In this document: one piece after another, positions 16,867 through 25,169 of the stretch
Position numbering within the stretch: the first letter of the stretch is position 1
Layout: each line of letters starts with the position of its first letter
From: Clostridia bacterium
GTDB taxonomy: Bacteria > Bacillota > Clostridia > Lachnospirales > Lachnospiraceae
Direction: 5' to 3'
Assembly: GCA_910575245.1 (NCBI GenBank)
Contig: CAJTEN010000001.1
Span: 1-64,000, forward strand
Length of the DNA stretch: 64,000 bases
The notes under the pieces: model-generated
Told to the model about the DNA's origin: nothing
Databases searched by the model: none
What the model saw: only the letters and a program-made list of their open reading frames with translations
Made by a program: the position numbers and the translations under genes

Positions 16867-17314
16867 TCATAAGGTTTTAAGGCAAACGCCCACCATATAA
16901 AAAAACGGCGTGTGGTGGGCGGTATTGCTATGCCCGAAAAGACTTAACAGACACTCTCCAGACATGTTTTAAAGTTTGGAGGGATTTTTTTATGTCCTTT
17001 TTTCGGGCAGTAATTCATCTGCTCATGCAATGCAGAGTTAATCCATACATAGCATATCGAGGAATGGCAGAAAGCCAGTTAAAAAAATCCCTGCCTATGC
17101 AACGCTACTTCTCACCATGAAATCAGAAGTAGAATCTCCGCTTAACAGAATATATATCTCCTATAACCGTAGAGGTCACAGAGCCTTTGCGGTTTTTCTT
17201 TTGTCGTTTTTTATCAGATTATGCCGCAGGGCTGTATCTGGTATTCACTGCCGCTCCCCGCCCTCTCCATCTGGATTTTTACATTTTCAAAAATTCAGAT
17301 GGGAGGTACTTACG
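16867..17314 (+). promoter_or_regulatory. leader region with nested inverted repeats before the sigma-like gene
   Basis: No gene. CGCCCACCA/TGGTGGGCG pair at 16887-16895 and 16913-16921. TGCCCGAAAA (~16930) and TTTTCGGGCA (~17002) form a wide pair enclosing CTCTCCA...TTTGGAGGGATTTTTTT, a terminator-like hairpin. This arrangement resembles the attenuator leaders seen in Tn916-type elements; that comparison is from memory. GGGAGG at 17301-17306 serves the next gene. Confidence 0.5.
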
Positions 17315-17830
17315 GTGAAGTATGCGCCAAGAAAAGTATATATCAAAGAAAGCGGCAGTTATGTGGAATTATCCTATAGGGACTTCTGCCGCCGCAGGCA
17401 AGCCGACCAGAGTTACATGGACAAGCTCTTTATCCCCGTGCAGGGCTGTCTGCTTGAAGTGGTGCGGGAACAGTATGCAGATTTCTACAAGGAGAAAGAG
17501 CGGTGGCGTTATCTGAAAAAACTGGACACAAACCACAGCCTGCTTTCATTGGAGGGATTTATGGACAGCGAGGGAAATGTGCTTGACTTCGTTATTGATG
17601 AAACGGTAGACGTTGCGGAAACCGTTGTCCATGCGGTGATGGTGGACAGACTGAAAGCCGCCCTGCATTTATTGTCGGGCAGTGAGCAGGCGTTGATAAA
17701 AGCCCTTTTCTTTGAGGAACTTTCCGAGCGGGAAGTCGGGCTGCGGTTAGGCGTGACACAGAGCGTTGTCAACAAGCGCAAAGCCAAAATCTTTGCGAAG
17801 CTGAGAAAGATAATGGAAAACAAAATTTAA
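17315..17830 (+). CDS. sigma-70-like transposon regulator
   Basis: A 171-residue protein. The C-terminal half is a sigma region-4 type helix-turn-helix (LSGSEQALIKALFFEELSER, then EVGLRLGVTQSVVNKRKAKI). The N-terminal part is specific to transposon-borne sigma-like proteins (SYRDFCRRRQADQSYMDKLF). The GTG start at 17315 is chosen because GGGAGG precedes it; a longer frame from 17117 lacks a site. It likely controls transfer genes of the element. Confidence 0.8.
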   Translation: MKYAPRKVYIKESGSYVELSYRDFCRRRQADQSYMDKLFIPVQGCLLEVVREQYADFYKEKERWRYLKKLDTNHSLLSLEGFMDSEGNVLDFVIDETVDVAETVVHAVMVDRLKAALHLLSGSEQALIKALFFEELSEREVGLRLGVTQSVVNKRKAKIFAKLRKIMENKI

Positions 17831-17916
17831 GGCGTTCAGCCCCCTTGTTTTTTCCTTTGGGAAAATGAGGGGGCTTTTCCTGCCCTCTCAATCAATTCTG
17901 ATTGGAGGAAATAAGC

Positions 17917-18351
17917 ATGGCATATAACCACGGACGGGAGGACAGGAAATGGCGTATCTGGAAAGAAGCGGAAGAAAAGATTTTGCGTGAGTGCGGCGTT
18001 GACGAAGCGGTCATTGAGCAAATCCGCACAGACGACAGGGCAGATTTTAATTCCAACAGGCGGTTTTACCGATGGGCGAGCGACTTCGGCGAATACCTTG
18101 AGGGCATGGCGGACAGGGAGAAGCAGGCAGAGGTAAAGTCTGTCTCTGATTTACTGGACGAGATTGAGAACGAAACTCTGTACCTTGCCTTAATCAAGGT
18201 GGACAGGCGCACGTTACAAATCGTCCTGCTGAAAATGCAGGGATATTCCACTAAGGAGATTGCCCCACTTGTGGGATTGACAACGGGAGCAATCTACGCA
18301 AGGTTAGACCATCTGCGGAAGAAGCTGCGGAGGATTTTAAGACTGCCGTAA
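17917..18351 (+). CDS. second sigma-70-like / HTH regulator
   Basis: A 144-residue protein starting MAYNHGREDRKWRIW, with a C-terminal sigma region-4 helix-turn-helix (IVLLKMQGYSTKEIAPLVGL, then GAIYARLDHLRKKLRRIL). The N-terminal ~70 residues, conserved in Clostridia mobile elements, have no known fold. TTGGAGG stands 8 bases before the ATG. Together with the previous gene it makes a pair of small sigma-like proteins, a layout common in Tn916- and Tn4451-like elements. Confidence 0.78.
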   Translation: MAYNHGREDRKWRIWKEAEEKILRECGVDEAVIEQIRTDDRADFNSNRRFYRWASDFGEYLEGMADREKQAEVKSVSDLLDEIENETLYLALIKVDRRTLQIVLLKMQGYSTKEIAPLVGLTTGAIYARLDHLRKKLRRILRLP

Positions 18352-18416
18352 TTGGCGGCATTACATACTCTCACTTCTTTTCGTGGGAGTAAATCTATTT
18401 TAGGAGGTCAACGCCT

Positions 18417-18503
18417 ATGTGCAACAAAACCAAAGACACCGCCCGAAAGGAGGAATCCCATGCAGAAGCTCCAGACGGTCAACGCCGACACGCTCCTCTA
18501 TGA
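18417..18503 (+). CDS. 28-codon leader ORF overlapping the ATPase start
   Basis: ATG at 18417 stands 8 bases after TTAGGAGG and reads MCNKTKDTARKEESHAEAPD, ending TGA at 18501-18503. It runs in another frame over the first 44 bases of the ATPase gene. The good ribosome binding site suggests it is translated, possibly to open the downstream start (translational coupling). Confidence 0.4.
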   Translation: MCNKTKDTARKEESHAEAPDGQRRHAPL

Positions 18504-19434
18504 GCCGCTTGAAAAGCCGTCCTTTGTGGTAGACGGTCTGATACCCACGGGCTTAACCCTATTCTGCGGCTCACAGAAAATCGGCAAAAGCTGGCTCATG
18601 TTAAAGCTATGCCTCTGCGTGTCGCAGGGAATCCCCTTATGGGATATGCCGACACGGGAGGGTGACGTGCTTTACCTCTGCCTTGAAGATACGTTCTGCC
18701 GCATTCAAGACAGGCTGTTTCGTTTGACGGATGAAGCGAGCGGGGGGCTTCACTTTGCCGTGGCAAGCGACAAGCTGTCAGACGGTCTTATCGTGCAGTT
18801 GGAGGACTATTTGAAAGAATACCCCGACAGCAGGCTCATTGTCACTGACACCTTGCAGAAAATTCGTACCGCATCCAAAGACAACGCCTATGCAAGCGAT
18901 TACGGGGACATCTCCCTTATCAAAGACTTTGCCGACAGGCACTCTCTGGCGGTCATTGTCGTACACCACATCCGAAAGCAGAACGACAGCGACGTGTTCA
19001 ACAAAGTGTCTGGCACGACGGGATTGACGGGGAGTGCGGACGCAACCTTTGTCCTGGAACAGGAAAGCCGTGCGTCCAACGCCGCAAAGCTGTATGTGAC
19101 GGGCAGGGACACGCCCTATCAGGAGTTTACGCTCCGTTTCCGTGATTGCAGTTGGGAGCTTGTGGAGCGTAAGGAGCAGGAACAGCTTGCGGAAGAAGCG
19201 ATACCAGATATTCTTTTTCGGTTAGTGGATTTCATGCAGGGCAGGGAGGAATGGACTGGCACAGCCACCGAGTTACTGGACGCTCTGGGGGAAACAGGGA
19301 CGGCGGCGAATGTTTTGACAAAGTGGATGAACGAGTACCGCCTTGATTTCCTGCTTGAAAACCATATCCGCTATGATTTCAGCCGCAGGAGCAGCGGGCG
19401 GATGATTTTCCTTGCTGTTATCAACGACATTTAG
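18460..19434 (+). CDS. RepA-like AAA ATPase / replication helicase
   Basis: A 324-residue RecA-fold ATPase of the plasmid RepA / AAA_25 type. Walker A is GSQKIGKSW (residues ~32-40), Walker B RLIVTDTLQ near 123, and VIVVHHIRK downstream is the sensor strand. Such proteins are hexameric helicases for plasmid replication. The start at 18460 follows GAAAGGAGG. It is followed by a large inverted-repeat region and the relaxase gene, so it may drive replication of the excised circle. Confidence 0.85.
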   Translation: MQKLQTVNADTLLYEPLEKPSFVVDGLIPTGLTLFCGSQKIGKSWLMLKLCLCVSQGIPLWDMPTREGDVLYLCLEDTFCRIQDRLFRLTDEASGGLHFAVASDKLSDGLIVQLEDYLKEYPDSRLIVTDTLQKIRTASKDNAYASDYGDISLIKDFADRHSLAVIVVHHIRKQNDSDVFNKVSGTTGLTGSADATFVLEQESRASNAAKLYVTGRDTPYQEFTLRFRDCSWELVERKEQEQLAEEAIPDILFRLVDFMQGREEWTGTATELLDALGETGTAANVLTKWMNEYRLDFLLENHIRYDFSRRSSGRMIFLAVINDI

Positions 19435-19486
19435 ACTTAAGCAGAACCGGCGGCTCTGCCCACTGCGTGACGGTCATGACGATGAT

Positions 19487-19808
19487 GACGGTGTTTTTGG
19501 GATACCCCCGCCGCTGTCATCCCTACGGGAGAACACCCCGTAAACGCAAAATGCAGCCGTGGGCTTTGCTCGCCCTTTTCGGCTCGTAAAGCCACCCCTG
19601 CGGTCAGAAAAATCTTCCGATTTTTCCGACTGCGTTTACAGGGTGTAACACACTACACTTTGCCCTGCAAAGTCGTGTGCCAGACGTTCCCTCTGGACTC
19701 CCTAAAAGCAGGGCTTATGCCCTGCCCATCCTCTGCCTTGCGGCTTCGGATGGAAGAATGTGCGGTGACAGTCGGCGGCTCCCGTGGGGGTATCCCAAAA
19801 ACACCGTC
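19487..19808. repeat. nested inverted repeats: candidate oriT or replication origin
   Basis: A perfect 23-base inverted repeat lies at 19487-19509 and 19786-19808 (GACGGTGTTTTTGGG... and its complement). The flanks extend it imperfectly through GTGACGG-type repeats on the left and three ACCGTCACC-type repeats on the right (to ~19830). Inside is a second pair, ACACCCCGTAAACGC near 19533 and GCGTTTACAGGGTGT near 19633. No gene lies between 19435 and 19868. Its place directly upstream of a MobV relaxase gene and after a RepA-like gene fits an origin of transfer or replication. Confidence 0.6.
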
Positions 19809-19868
19809 ACCACCGTCACCAACCGTCACCCTTTGGGAGATTACCCGCCGAAGAAAGGAAGATTGACT

Positions 19869-20834
19869 ATGCCCTATGCAATTTTACGTTTCCAGAAACG
19901 CAAGGCAGGCGGCGTTGCGGCTTGCGAACGCCACAACGAGCGGAAGAAAGAAGCCTATAAAAGCAACCCAGACATTGACGTGGGACGCTCCAAAGATAAC
20001 TACCATCTTGTGAATCCGCCCCGCTACACCTACAAGAAAGAGATAAACCGAATGGTGGCTGAAGCAGGTTGCAGGACAAGGAAAGACAGCGTGATGATGG
20101 TGGAAACGCTCATCACCGCTTCGCCTGAATTTATGAATAGCTTACCATCCGAAGAACAAAAAGCCTATTTCCAGACGGCTCTTGACTTCATTTCGGAGCA
20201 TGTGGGAAAGAAAAATATCCTCTCCGCAGTCGTCCATATGGACGAAAGAACGCCCCATATGCACCTGTGCTTTGTGCCGCTTACGCCCGACAACAAGCTG
20301 TCAGCAAAATCTATTTTAGGCAACCAGAAATCCTTATCCGAGTGGCAGACCGCTTACCATGAGCGTATGTCCACACGGTGGAATCAGCTTGAACGGGGGC
20401 AGTCCTCAATGGAAACGAAGCGGAAGCACATCCCCACATGGCTCTACAAGTTAGGCGGCAGACTGGATAAACAGTATGAAGAAATCGTGTCTGCCCTCTC
20501 CGACATTAACGCCTTTAACGCAGGAAAGAAGCGTGACAAGGCTCTGGAACTGATTGCGGCATGGCTCCCAGACGTGGAGAAATTCTCTAAGGAAATCGGG
20601 AAACAGCAAGTGTATATCGACAGCTTGAAAGAGAGAATCGGGCAGGAATCCGACTATGCGGGGCGTATGCGTGATGAAAAGTACGAACAGGAATTAAAGG
20701 TACAGAAAGCCAACCAGAGGATATTTGAATTGCAGAAAACTAATCAGCAGATGGAAAGGTTATTGAAAAAAATACCGCCAGAGGTATTGGAAGAATTACA
20801 GAAAACAGGCAGAACCAGACCAAAAGAAAGGTAG
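19869..20834 (+). CDS. MobV-type relaxase (Pre/Mob family)
   Basis: A 321-residue plasmid-recombination/mobilisation protein. The N-terminal MPYAILRFQKRKAGGVAACE and the HMDERTPHMHLCFVPLT metal-binding motif (residues ~120-136) identify the MobV relaxases, which nick oriT and carry the strand during mobilisation. A coiled-coil tail (QVYIDSLKERIG..., QRIFELQKTNQQMERLLK) follows. ATG at 19869 has AAAGGAAG upstream; the longer frame from 19677 is ignored. Mobilisation would need transfer machinery from another element. Confidence 0.9.
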   Translation: MPYAILRFQKRKAGGVAACERHNERKKEAYKSNPDIDVGRSKDNYHLVNPPRYTYKKEINRMVAEAGCRTRKDSVMMVETLITASPEFMNSLPSEEQKAYFQTALDFISEHVGKKNILSAVVHMDERTPHMHLCFVPLTPDNKLSAKSILGNQKSLSEWQTAYHERMSTRWNQLERGQSSMETKRKHIPTWLYKLGGRLDKQYEEIVSALSDINAFNAGKKRDKALELIAAWLPDVEKFSKEIGKQQVYIDSLKERIGQESDYAGRMRDEKYEQELKVQKANQRIFELQKTNQQMERLLKKIPPEVLEELQKTGRTRPKER

Positions 20835-20842
20835 GGATGTGA

Positions 20843-21697
20843 ATGAAGAGACAGGATTTTAAGGTATTAAAGACCGCAGATTTATATCCGTTTCCCGATA
20901 ACCCGTTTCATGTGGTGGAGGATGAAATGCTCACAGAATCAGCAGAGAGTATCAAAGAGTTTGGCATTGTAACGCCAATCATCACACGCCCGAAAGAGGA
21001 CGGGGACGGCTATGAAATCATTGCGGGACAGCGGCGTGTCCGTGCTTCCGAGCTTGCAGGGATAAACACAATCCCCGCTTTTGTCCTGCCCTTAGACCGT
21101 GACCGAGCCATCATCACCCTTGTGGACAGCAACTTGCAACGAGAAAATATCCTGCCGAGTGAGCGGGCGTTTGCCTATAAGATGAAATCCGAAGCCATGA
21201 AGCGGCAGGGTTTCCGCACAGACTTAACCTCGTCACAAGTTGGGACGAAGTTGCGGACAGACGATAAGGTGGCACAGGGCTTCGGCGTTGGCAGGATGAC
21301 CGTGCAGAGATTTATCCGATTGACAGAGCTGATACCGCCGATTTTGCAGATGGTGGACGAGGGGAGAATCGCCCTCACGCCTGCGGTAGAGCTGTCCTTT
21401 TTGAAGAAAAATGAGCAGGAAAATCTATTCGCCACGATGGAAAGTGAAGAAGCAACGCCCTCACTCTCACAGGCACAACGTATGAAAAGCCTTAGCCAGA
21501 GCGAGCGGCTTGACATGGACGCTATCTTTGCGGTTATGACTGAGGAAAAGGGAAACCAGAAGGAAACTTTGAAAATCAACACAAGCAAGCTGAAAAAATA
21601 TTTCCCGAAGAACACAACGCCGAAGCAGATGGAGGACACCATCATTAAACTGTTAGAGCGTGAATTGCAGAGGAAACGGAACAGGGACGGCCGCTAA
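20843..21697 (+). CDS. ParB/RepB/Spo0J-family partition-like protein
   Basis: A 284-residue ParB-family protein. The ParB/sulfiredoxin-like domain spans ~1-100 with ADLYPFPDNPF and AGQRRVRASELAG, followed by helix-turn-helix segments (QGFGVGRMTVQRFIRLTELI). The C-terminal region (QKETLKINTSKLKKYFP) is that of transposon-borne ParB proteins. No ParA partner is seen in the element. It starts 9 bases after the relaxase stop codon. Role in maintenance of the excised form is inferred. Confidence 0.88.
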   Translation: MKRQDFKVLKTADLYPFPDNPFHVVEDEMLTESAESIKEFGIVTPIITRPKEDGDGYEIIAGQRRVRASELAGINTIPAFVLPLDRDRAIITLVDSNLQRENILPSERAFAYKMKSEAMKRQGFRTDLTSSQVGTKLRTDDKVAQGFGVGRMTVQRFIRLTELIPPILQMVDEGRIALTPAVELSFLKKNEQENLFATMESEEATPSLSQAQRMKSLSQSERLDMDAIFAVMTEEKGNQKETLKINTSKLKKYFPKNTTPKQMEDTIIKLLERELQRKRNRDGR

Positions 21698-21774
21698 TCT
21701 TTCTTTTCGGAAGGTAAATATAAGACACTGGAAGAAAAAAGACAGCCAGATAAGACAGAAAGTTGAGGTAGAAA

Positions 21775-22005
21775 ATGAAAGAAATCCAGTATGAGATTGT
21801 AAAGGAAGTCGCTGTATTATCGGCAAGCGAAAGCGGCTATACAAAGGAAATCAATTTCATTTCATGGAACGGGAAAGAGCCGAAGTATGACATCCGCAGC
21901 TTTTCCCCCAACCGTGAGAAATGTGGGAAAGGAATCACGTTGACCGCTGATGAAGCGGCGGCACTCCTTAAAGCATTGCAGGAAGAATTGAACAGCAGGG
22001 ATTGA
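21775..22005 (+). CDS. YdbC/PC4-like single-stranded DNA-binding protein
   Basis: A 76-residue protein with the PC4/YdbC fold pattern: KEINFISWNGKEPKYDIRSF followed by KGITLTADEAAALLKALQEE. Family members bind single-stranded DNA as dimers. It is regularly found in this position in Tn4451/Tn916-like elements. It may protect ssDNA during transfer. Start follows a GTTGAGGTAG-like site. Confidence 0.8.
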   Translation: MKEIQYEIVKEVAVLSASESGYTKEINFISWNGKEPKYDIRSFSPNREKCGKGITLTADEAAALLKALQEELNSRD

Positions 22006-22076
22006 TTGTGTCTGATTGGCAGGGTTGGGACGTTTCCAGACGCTCCCCTGCCCTGTCTGGAAAGGAAGATTTGAAT

Positions 22077-22268
22077 ATGGGCGAGGATAAAAAGGCGAAC
22101 AAAAAGAGAAAGCGTATTGTGGCAAAACAGCCAGTGCAGATGATTGTCAGCCGTGAATATGTCGGCACACAGACCGTTGCCGAAGCGTTTATCCCGATTA
22201 TCTCCGAGGACATCCGAAAGAGCATTACGGGAAATGACACCTTCGACAATGAAGATATATCCGCTTAG
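22077..22268 (+). CDS. small conserved transposon protein
   Basis: A 63-residue basic protein starting MGEDKKANKKRKRIVAKQ, with GGAAAGGAAG upstream of the ATG. The C-terminal part (VGTQTVAEAFIPIISEDI) is acidic. It sits directly before the recombinase gene, a typical place for a small conserved protein of unknown function in these elements. An alternative start at 22002 has no clear site. Confidence 0.65.
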   Translation: MGEDKKANKKRKRIVAKQPVQMIVSREYVGTQTVAEAFIPIISEDIRKSITGNDTFDNEDISA

Positions 22269-22322
22269 AATGTACGCAATGGAACATGAAAACAGTTAGG
22301 ACAGATACGGAGGTTTAACAGT

Positions 22323-24254
22323 ATGGCAGGAATCAAAGAAGAAAAGAAAATCTATTTAGTCGGCATTTACTGCCGCTTGTCAAAGGATGATGGGACGGAT
22401 AATGAGAGTGCGAGCATTGCCACACAGAAATCCATCCTCACGGATTATGTGAAAAAGCAGGGCTGGCATCTGGCAAAAACGTATGTGGACGACGGTTATT
22501 CTGGTACGAATTTCCAAAGACCGAGCTTCCAGAACATGATTAAGGACATTGAAAGCGGGCTGATAAATTGTGTAATTACAAAGGATTTATCAAGATTAGG
22601 AAGGAATTATCTTGACTGCGGACTATATTTGGAAGTCTTTTTCCCAGAGCATAATGTGCGGTATATAGCGGTCAATGACGGCGTGGATACGCTCAATAAA
22701 TCGGCGATGGACATCACGCCTTTCCGAAATATCCTAAACGAAATGTATTCAGCCGATGTGTCAGTCAAGATAAAATCGGCATACCGAGCGAGGTTTCAGC
22801 AGGGGAAATTCATGGGGACGTATGCACCCTATGGGTATATCAAAGACCCTGCCGACCACAACCATCTGCTCATAGATGATAAGGTGGCGCACGTTGTAAG
22901 GGAGATATTCGACCTTGCGCTTGCGGGAAATGGAATCTCCAAAATCCGCAAGCACATCAATAAACAGCACGTCTTACGCCCTGCCGCATATGCGGCGGAG
23001 CAGGGGGCGGCAGGCTATGAGAGATACTTTGAGGATAACGAAGAAAACCGCTATATCTGGAGCGAGAACAGCGTGAGGGGCATTTTAAGAAGCCCGATAT
23101 ATGCGGGAAACCTTGCAGGCTACAAGCGGATTGCCGCCAACATGAAAAGCAAGAAATGCCCCTCTAAGCTGCCCGAAGAATGGGAAGTGATACCCGACAC
23201 CCATGAGGGGATAGTCACGCAGGAGGAATTTGATACCGTCCAACAGCTTATCACAAGCCGCAGACTGCCAGAGAACAAGGGCGGTTTTGAGAATATCTTT
23301 GCAGGCGTTATCAAGTGTGCAGACTGCGGCTATGCTCTGCGGGCTATGAGCGCAAACAGGAGGAAACGCCCCGACATTATCGACTGCGTACAATATACCT
23401 GCAATAATTATGGCAGGTACGGCAACGTCATGTGTACCGCACACGCCATTGAAGCGAGGGATTTATTCAACGCCGTCCTTGCCGATATTAACCGTTTTGC
23501 GGATATGGCGGTGAATGATGAACGGGCGGTAAGGGCGATTGAGAAACGGCTCACGGAAACAGACCAGAGCAAGGCAAAGGCAATGGAGAAAGAACGGAAG
23601 AAGCTGAACAAACGCCTTGAGGAGCTTGACAGGCTGTTTTCCTCTCTCTATGAGGATAAGGTCATGGAGCGTATCACCGAGCGGAATTTCGAGATGATGT
23701 CGGGGAAATACCAGAAAGAACAGCTTGAAATAGAAGCACGGTTGAGGAAAGTAACGGAAACGCTCAATGAAAGCTACGAGAAATCGCAGGGAATCCGTGA
23801 CTTCCTCTCCCTTATCCGCAACTATCAAGGTTTAAAGGAACTGGACGCAACGGTTGTAAATGCATTGATAGACAAGATACTTGTTTCGGAGCGTGAGAAG
23901 TCAGCAGACGGAACAGTAAAGCAGGAAATCAAGATTTACTATAAATTCATCGGCTTTGTCGGTGAATTACATATCACACCCACGAAGCGGTGGACAGCGT
24001 TGCCCGCTAAACACTGTACGGTGTGCGGCGTTGAATACGTCCCCGGCTCTGGCATATCAAAGTATTGCCCTGCTTGTGCCAAGAAGATACAGAGGGAAAA
24101 GTCAAACGAGTGCAAACGAAGGAGCAGGGAACAAAAAAGGATGGTATGTATTGAACTGTCCGCAAAAAATGACCGACTGATCTGGCCCAGCGAAAAGGGC
24201 GGATCGAGCGCCAGGGCAACCAGAACCCGCTGGTCCATGTTTACCGCTATGTGA
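22323..24254 (+). CDS. tnpX: TnpX-like large serine recombinase
   Basis: The recombinase that excises and inserts the element. The resolvase domain carries the nucleophile in IYCRLSKDD (Ser20) and the DLSRLGRNY region near residue 90. The recombinase domain (FRNILNEMYSADVSVKIKSA...GKFMGTYAPYGY), a zinc ribbon (CADCGYALRAM...CTAH), a coiled coil and a second C-terminal zinc knuckle (CTVCG...CPAC, ~563-585) follow. The frame crosses the right junction: codon 620 spans 24180-24182, so the last ~24 residues are translated from helicase DNA. In the excised circle the frame would end DRLM-TAG after 620 codons. GGAGG precedes the ATG. All catalytic parts are present. Confidence 0.95.
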   Translation: MAGIKEEKKIYLVGIYCRLSKDDGTDNESASIATQKSILTDYVKKQGWHLAKTYVDDGYSGTNFQRPSFQNMIKDIESGLINCVITKDLSRLGRNYLDCGLYLEVFFPEHNVRYIAVNDGVDTLNKSAMDITPFRNILNEMYSADVSVKIKSAYRARFQQGKFMGTYAPYGYIKDPADHNHLLIDDKVAHVVREIFDLALAGNGISKIRKHINKQHVLRPAAYAAEQGAAGYERYFEDNEENRYIWSENSVRGILRSPIYAGNLAGYKRIAANMKSKKCPSKLPEEWEVIPDTHEGIVTQEEFDTVQQLITSRRLPENKGGFENIFAGVIKCADCGYALRAMSANRRKRPDIIDCVQYTCNNYGRYGNVMCTAHAIEARDLFNAVLADINRFADMAVNDERAVRAIEKRLTETDQSKAKAMEKERKKLNKRLEELDRLFSSLYEDKVMERITERNFEMMSGKYQKEQLEIEARLRKVTETLNESYEKSQGIRDFLSLIRNYQGLKELDATVVNALIDKILVSEREKSADGTVKQEIKIYYKFIGFVGELHITPTKRWTALPAKHCTVCGVEYVPGSGISKYCPACAKKIQREKSNECKRRSREQKRMVCIELSAKNDRLIWPSEKGGSSARATRTRWSMFTAM

Positions 24255-25168
24255 CCGAAGGGACCTTCGACGCATACCTCTGGCAGACGGTGGAGAATAA
24301 GCAGAAATTCATCTCCCAGATCATGACCTCAAAATCACCGGTCCGCAGCTGTGACGATGTGGACGAAACCGCCCTGTCCTTTGCGGAGATCAAGGCCCTG
24401 TGTGCCGGGGACCCCCGTATCAAGGAGCGTATGGATTTGGATGTGGAGGTATCCCGCTTAAAGCTGATGAAGGCCGACCACCAGAGCAAGCAGTACCGGC
24501 TGGAAGATCAGCTGTTAAAGCACTTCCCGGAGGAGATTGAGAAACACAAAGGCTTTATCCAGGGACTGGAAACGGATATGGAAACCCTGGCGGCGCACCC
24601 CCACCCGGCAGACGGATTTACCGGCATGGAAGTCCGGGGCGATACGCTCACCGACAAAGAGAACGCCGGAGCCGCCCTTTTGGACGCCTGCAAGGAGGTT
24701 AAAGGCTCCGATCCGGTGTAGTTCGGCAGCTACCGGGGATTTGCTATGTTTGTAACCTTTGACGCTTTTCAGAAGGAATATATGCTCCAACTGAAAGGCC
24801 GCATGACCCACCGTACCGCCCTGGGCGCGGACCCGCGCGGCAACCTGACCCGGATTGACAACGCGCTTTCCCAGATGCCCCAGCGGTTGGAAAGCGTCAA
24901 AATCCAGCTGGATAACCTTTACCAGCAGCAGGCTGCCGCAAAGGAGGAAGTGGGCAAAGCCTTCCCCTATGAGGAGGAATTGCGGGTCAAGAACGCCCGT
25001 CTGGTGGAGCTGGATATGGAGCTGAACATGGACAGCAAGGGGCAGTCCCGTCCAGAAGCGGCGATTGCCAAGCGCGCAAGGCCCTCGGTGCTGGAAGGGC
25101 TGAAACGCCCCATCCCGCCCCGCAGCATGGAAAAGAAACCCAGACAACAGGAACAGGAGGCAAGATAA
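24181..25168 (+). pseudogene. SNF2-like ICE helicase, second segment, with an in-frame TAG
   Basis: Continues the helicase from 14754: LAQRKGRIERQGNQNPLVHV and YRYVTEGTFDAYLWQTVENK. A TAG at 24719-24721 interrupts it after EVKGSDPV. The same frame goes on without a break as FGSYRGFAMFVTFDAFQKEY to the natural stop at 25166-25168. The downstream part is conserved in the family, so TAG is probably a mutated CAG. The gene is therefore broken three ways: 5' loss, insertion and nonsense change. The next gene starts 1 base after the stop. Confidence 0.85.
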
Positions 25169-25169
25169 T

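Larger units (their letters stand above)
14753..24180 (+). mobile_element. complete Tn4451-like mobilisable element inserted in the SNF2 gene
   Basis: Joining 14754 to 24181 restores helicase motif VI (CPWRPGD-LAQRKGRIERQG) with no lost or added base, so the borders are exact. Both junctions contain the dinucleotide GA (14753-14754 and 24179-24180), the crossover bases used by TnpX-type large serine recombinases. An inverted repeat TTTTGCGGACA lies at 14766-14776 and, reversed, at 24157-24167, each 11 bases inside its GA. Content in order: TnpV, cargo (PadR, hydrolase, KTR protein), two sigma-like genes, RepA-like ATPase, MobV relaxase, ParB-like, PC4-like, a small gene, serine recombinase. 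About 9.43 kb. Confidence 0.92.

Noticed and set aside
14766..24167. The TTGCGGACA ends of the Tn4451-like element as part of the TGTCCGC operator regulon
   Set aside because: Only a half-site is shared. The position, equidistant from both crossovers, explains it as the recombinase binding repeat.
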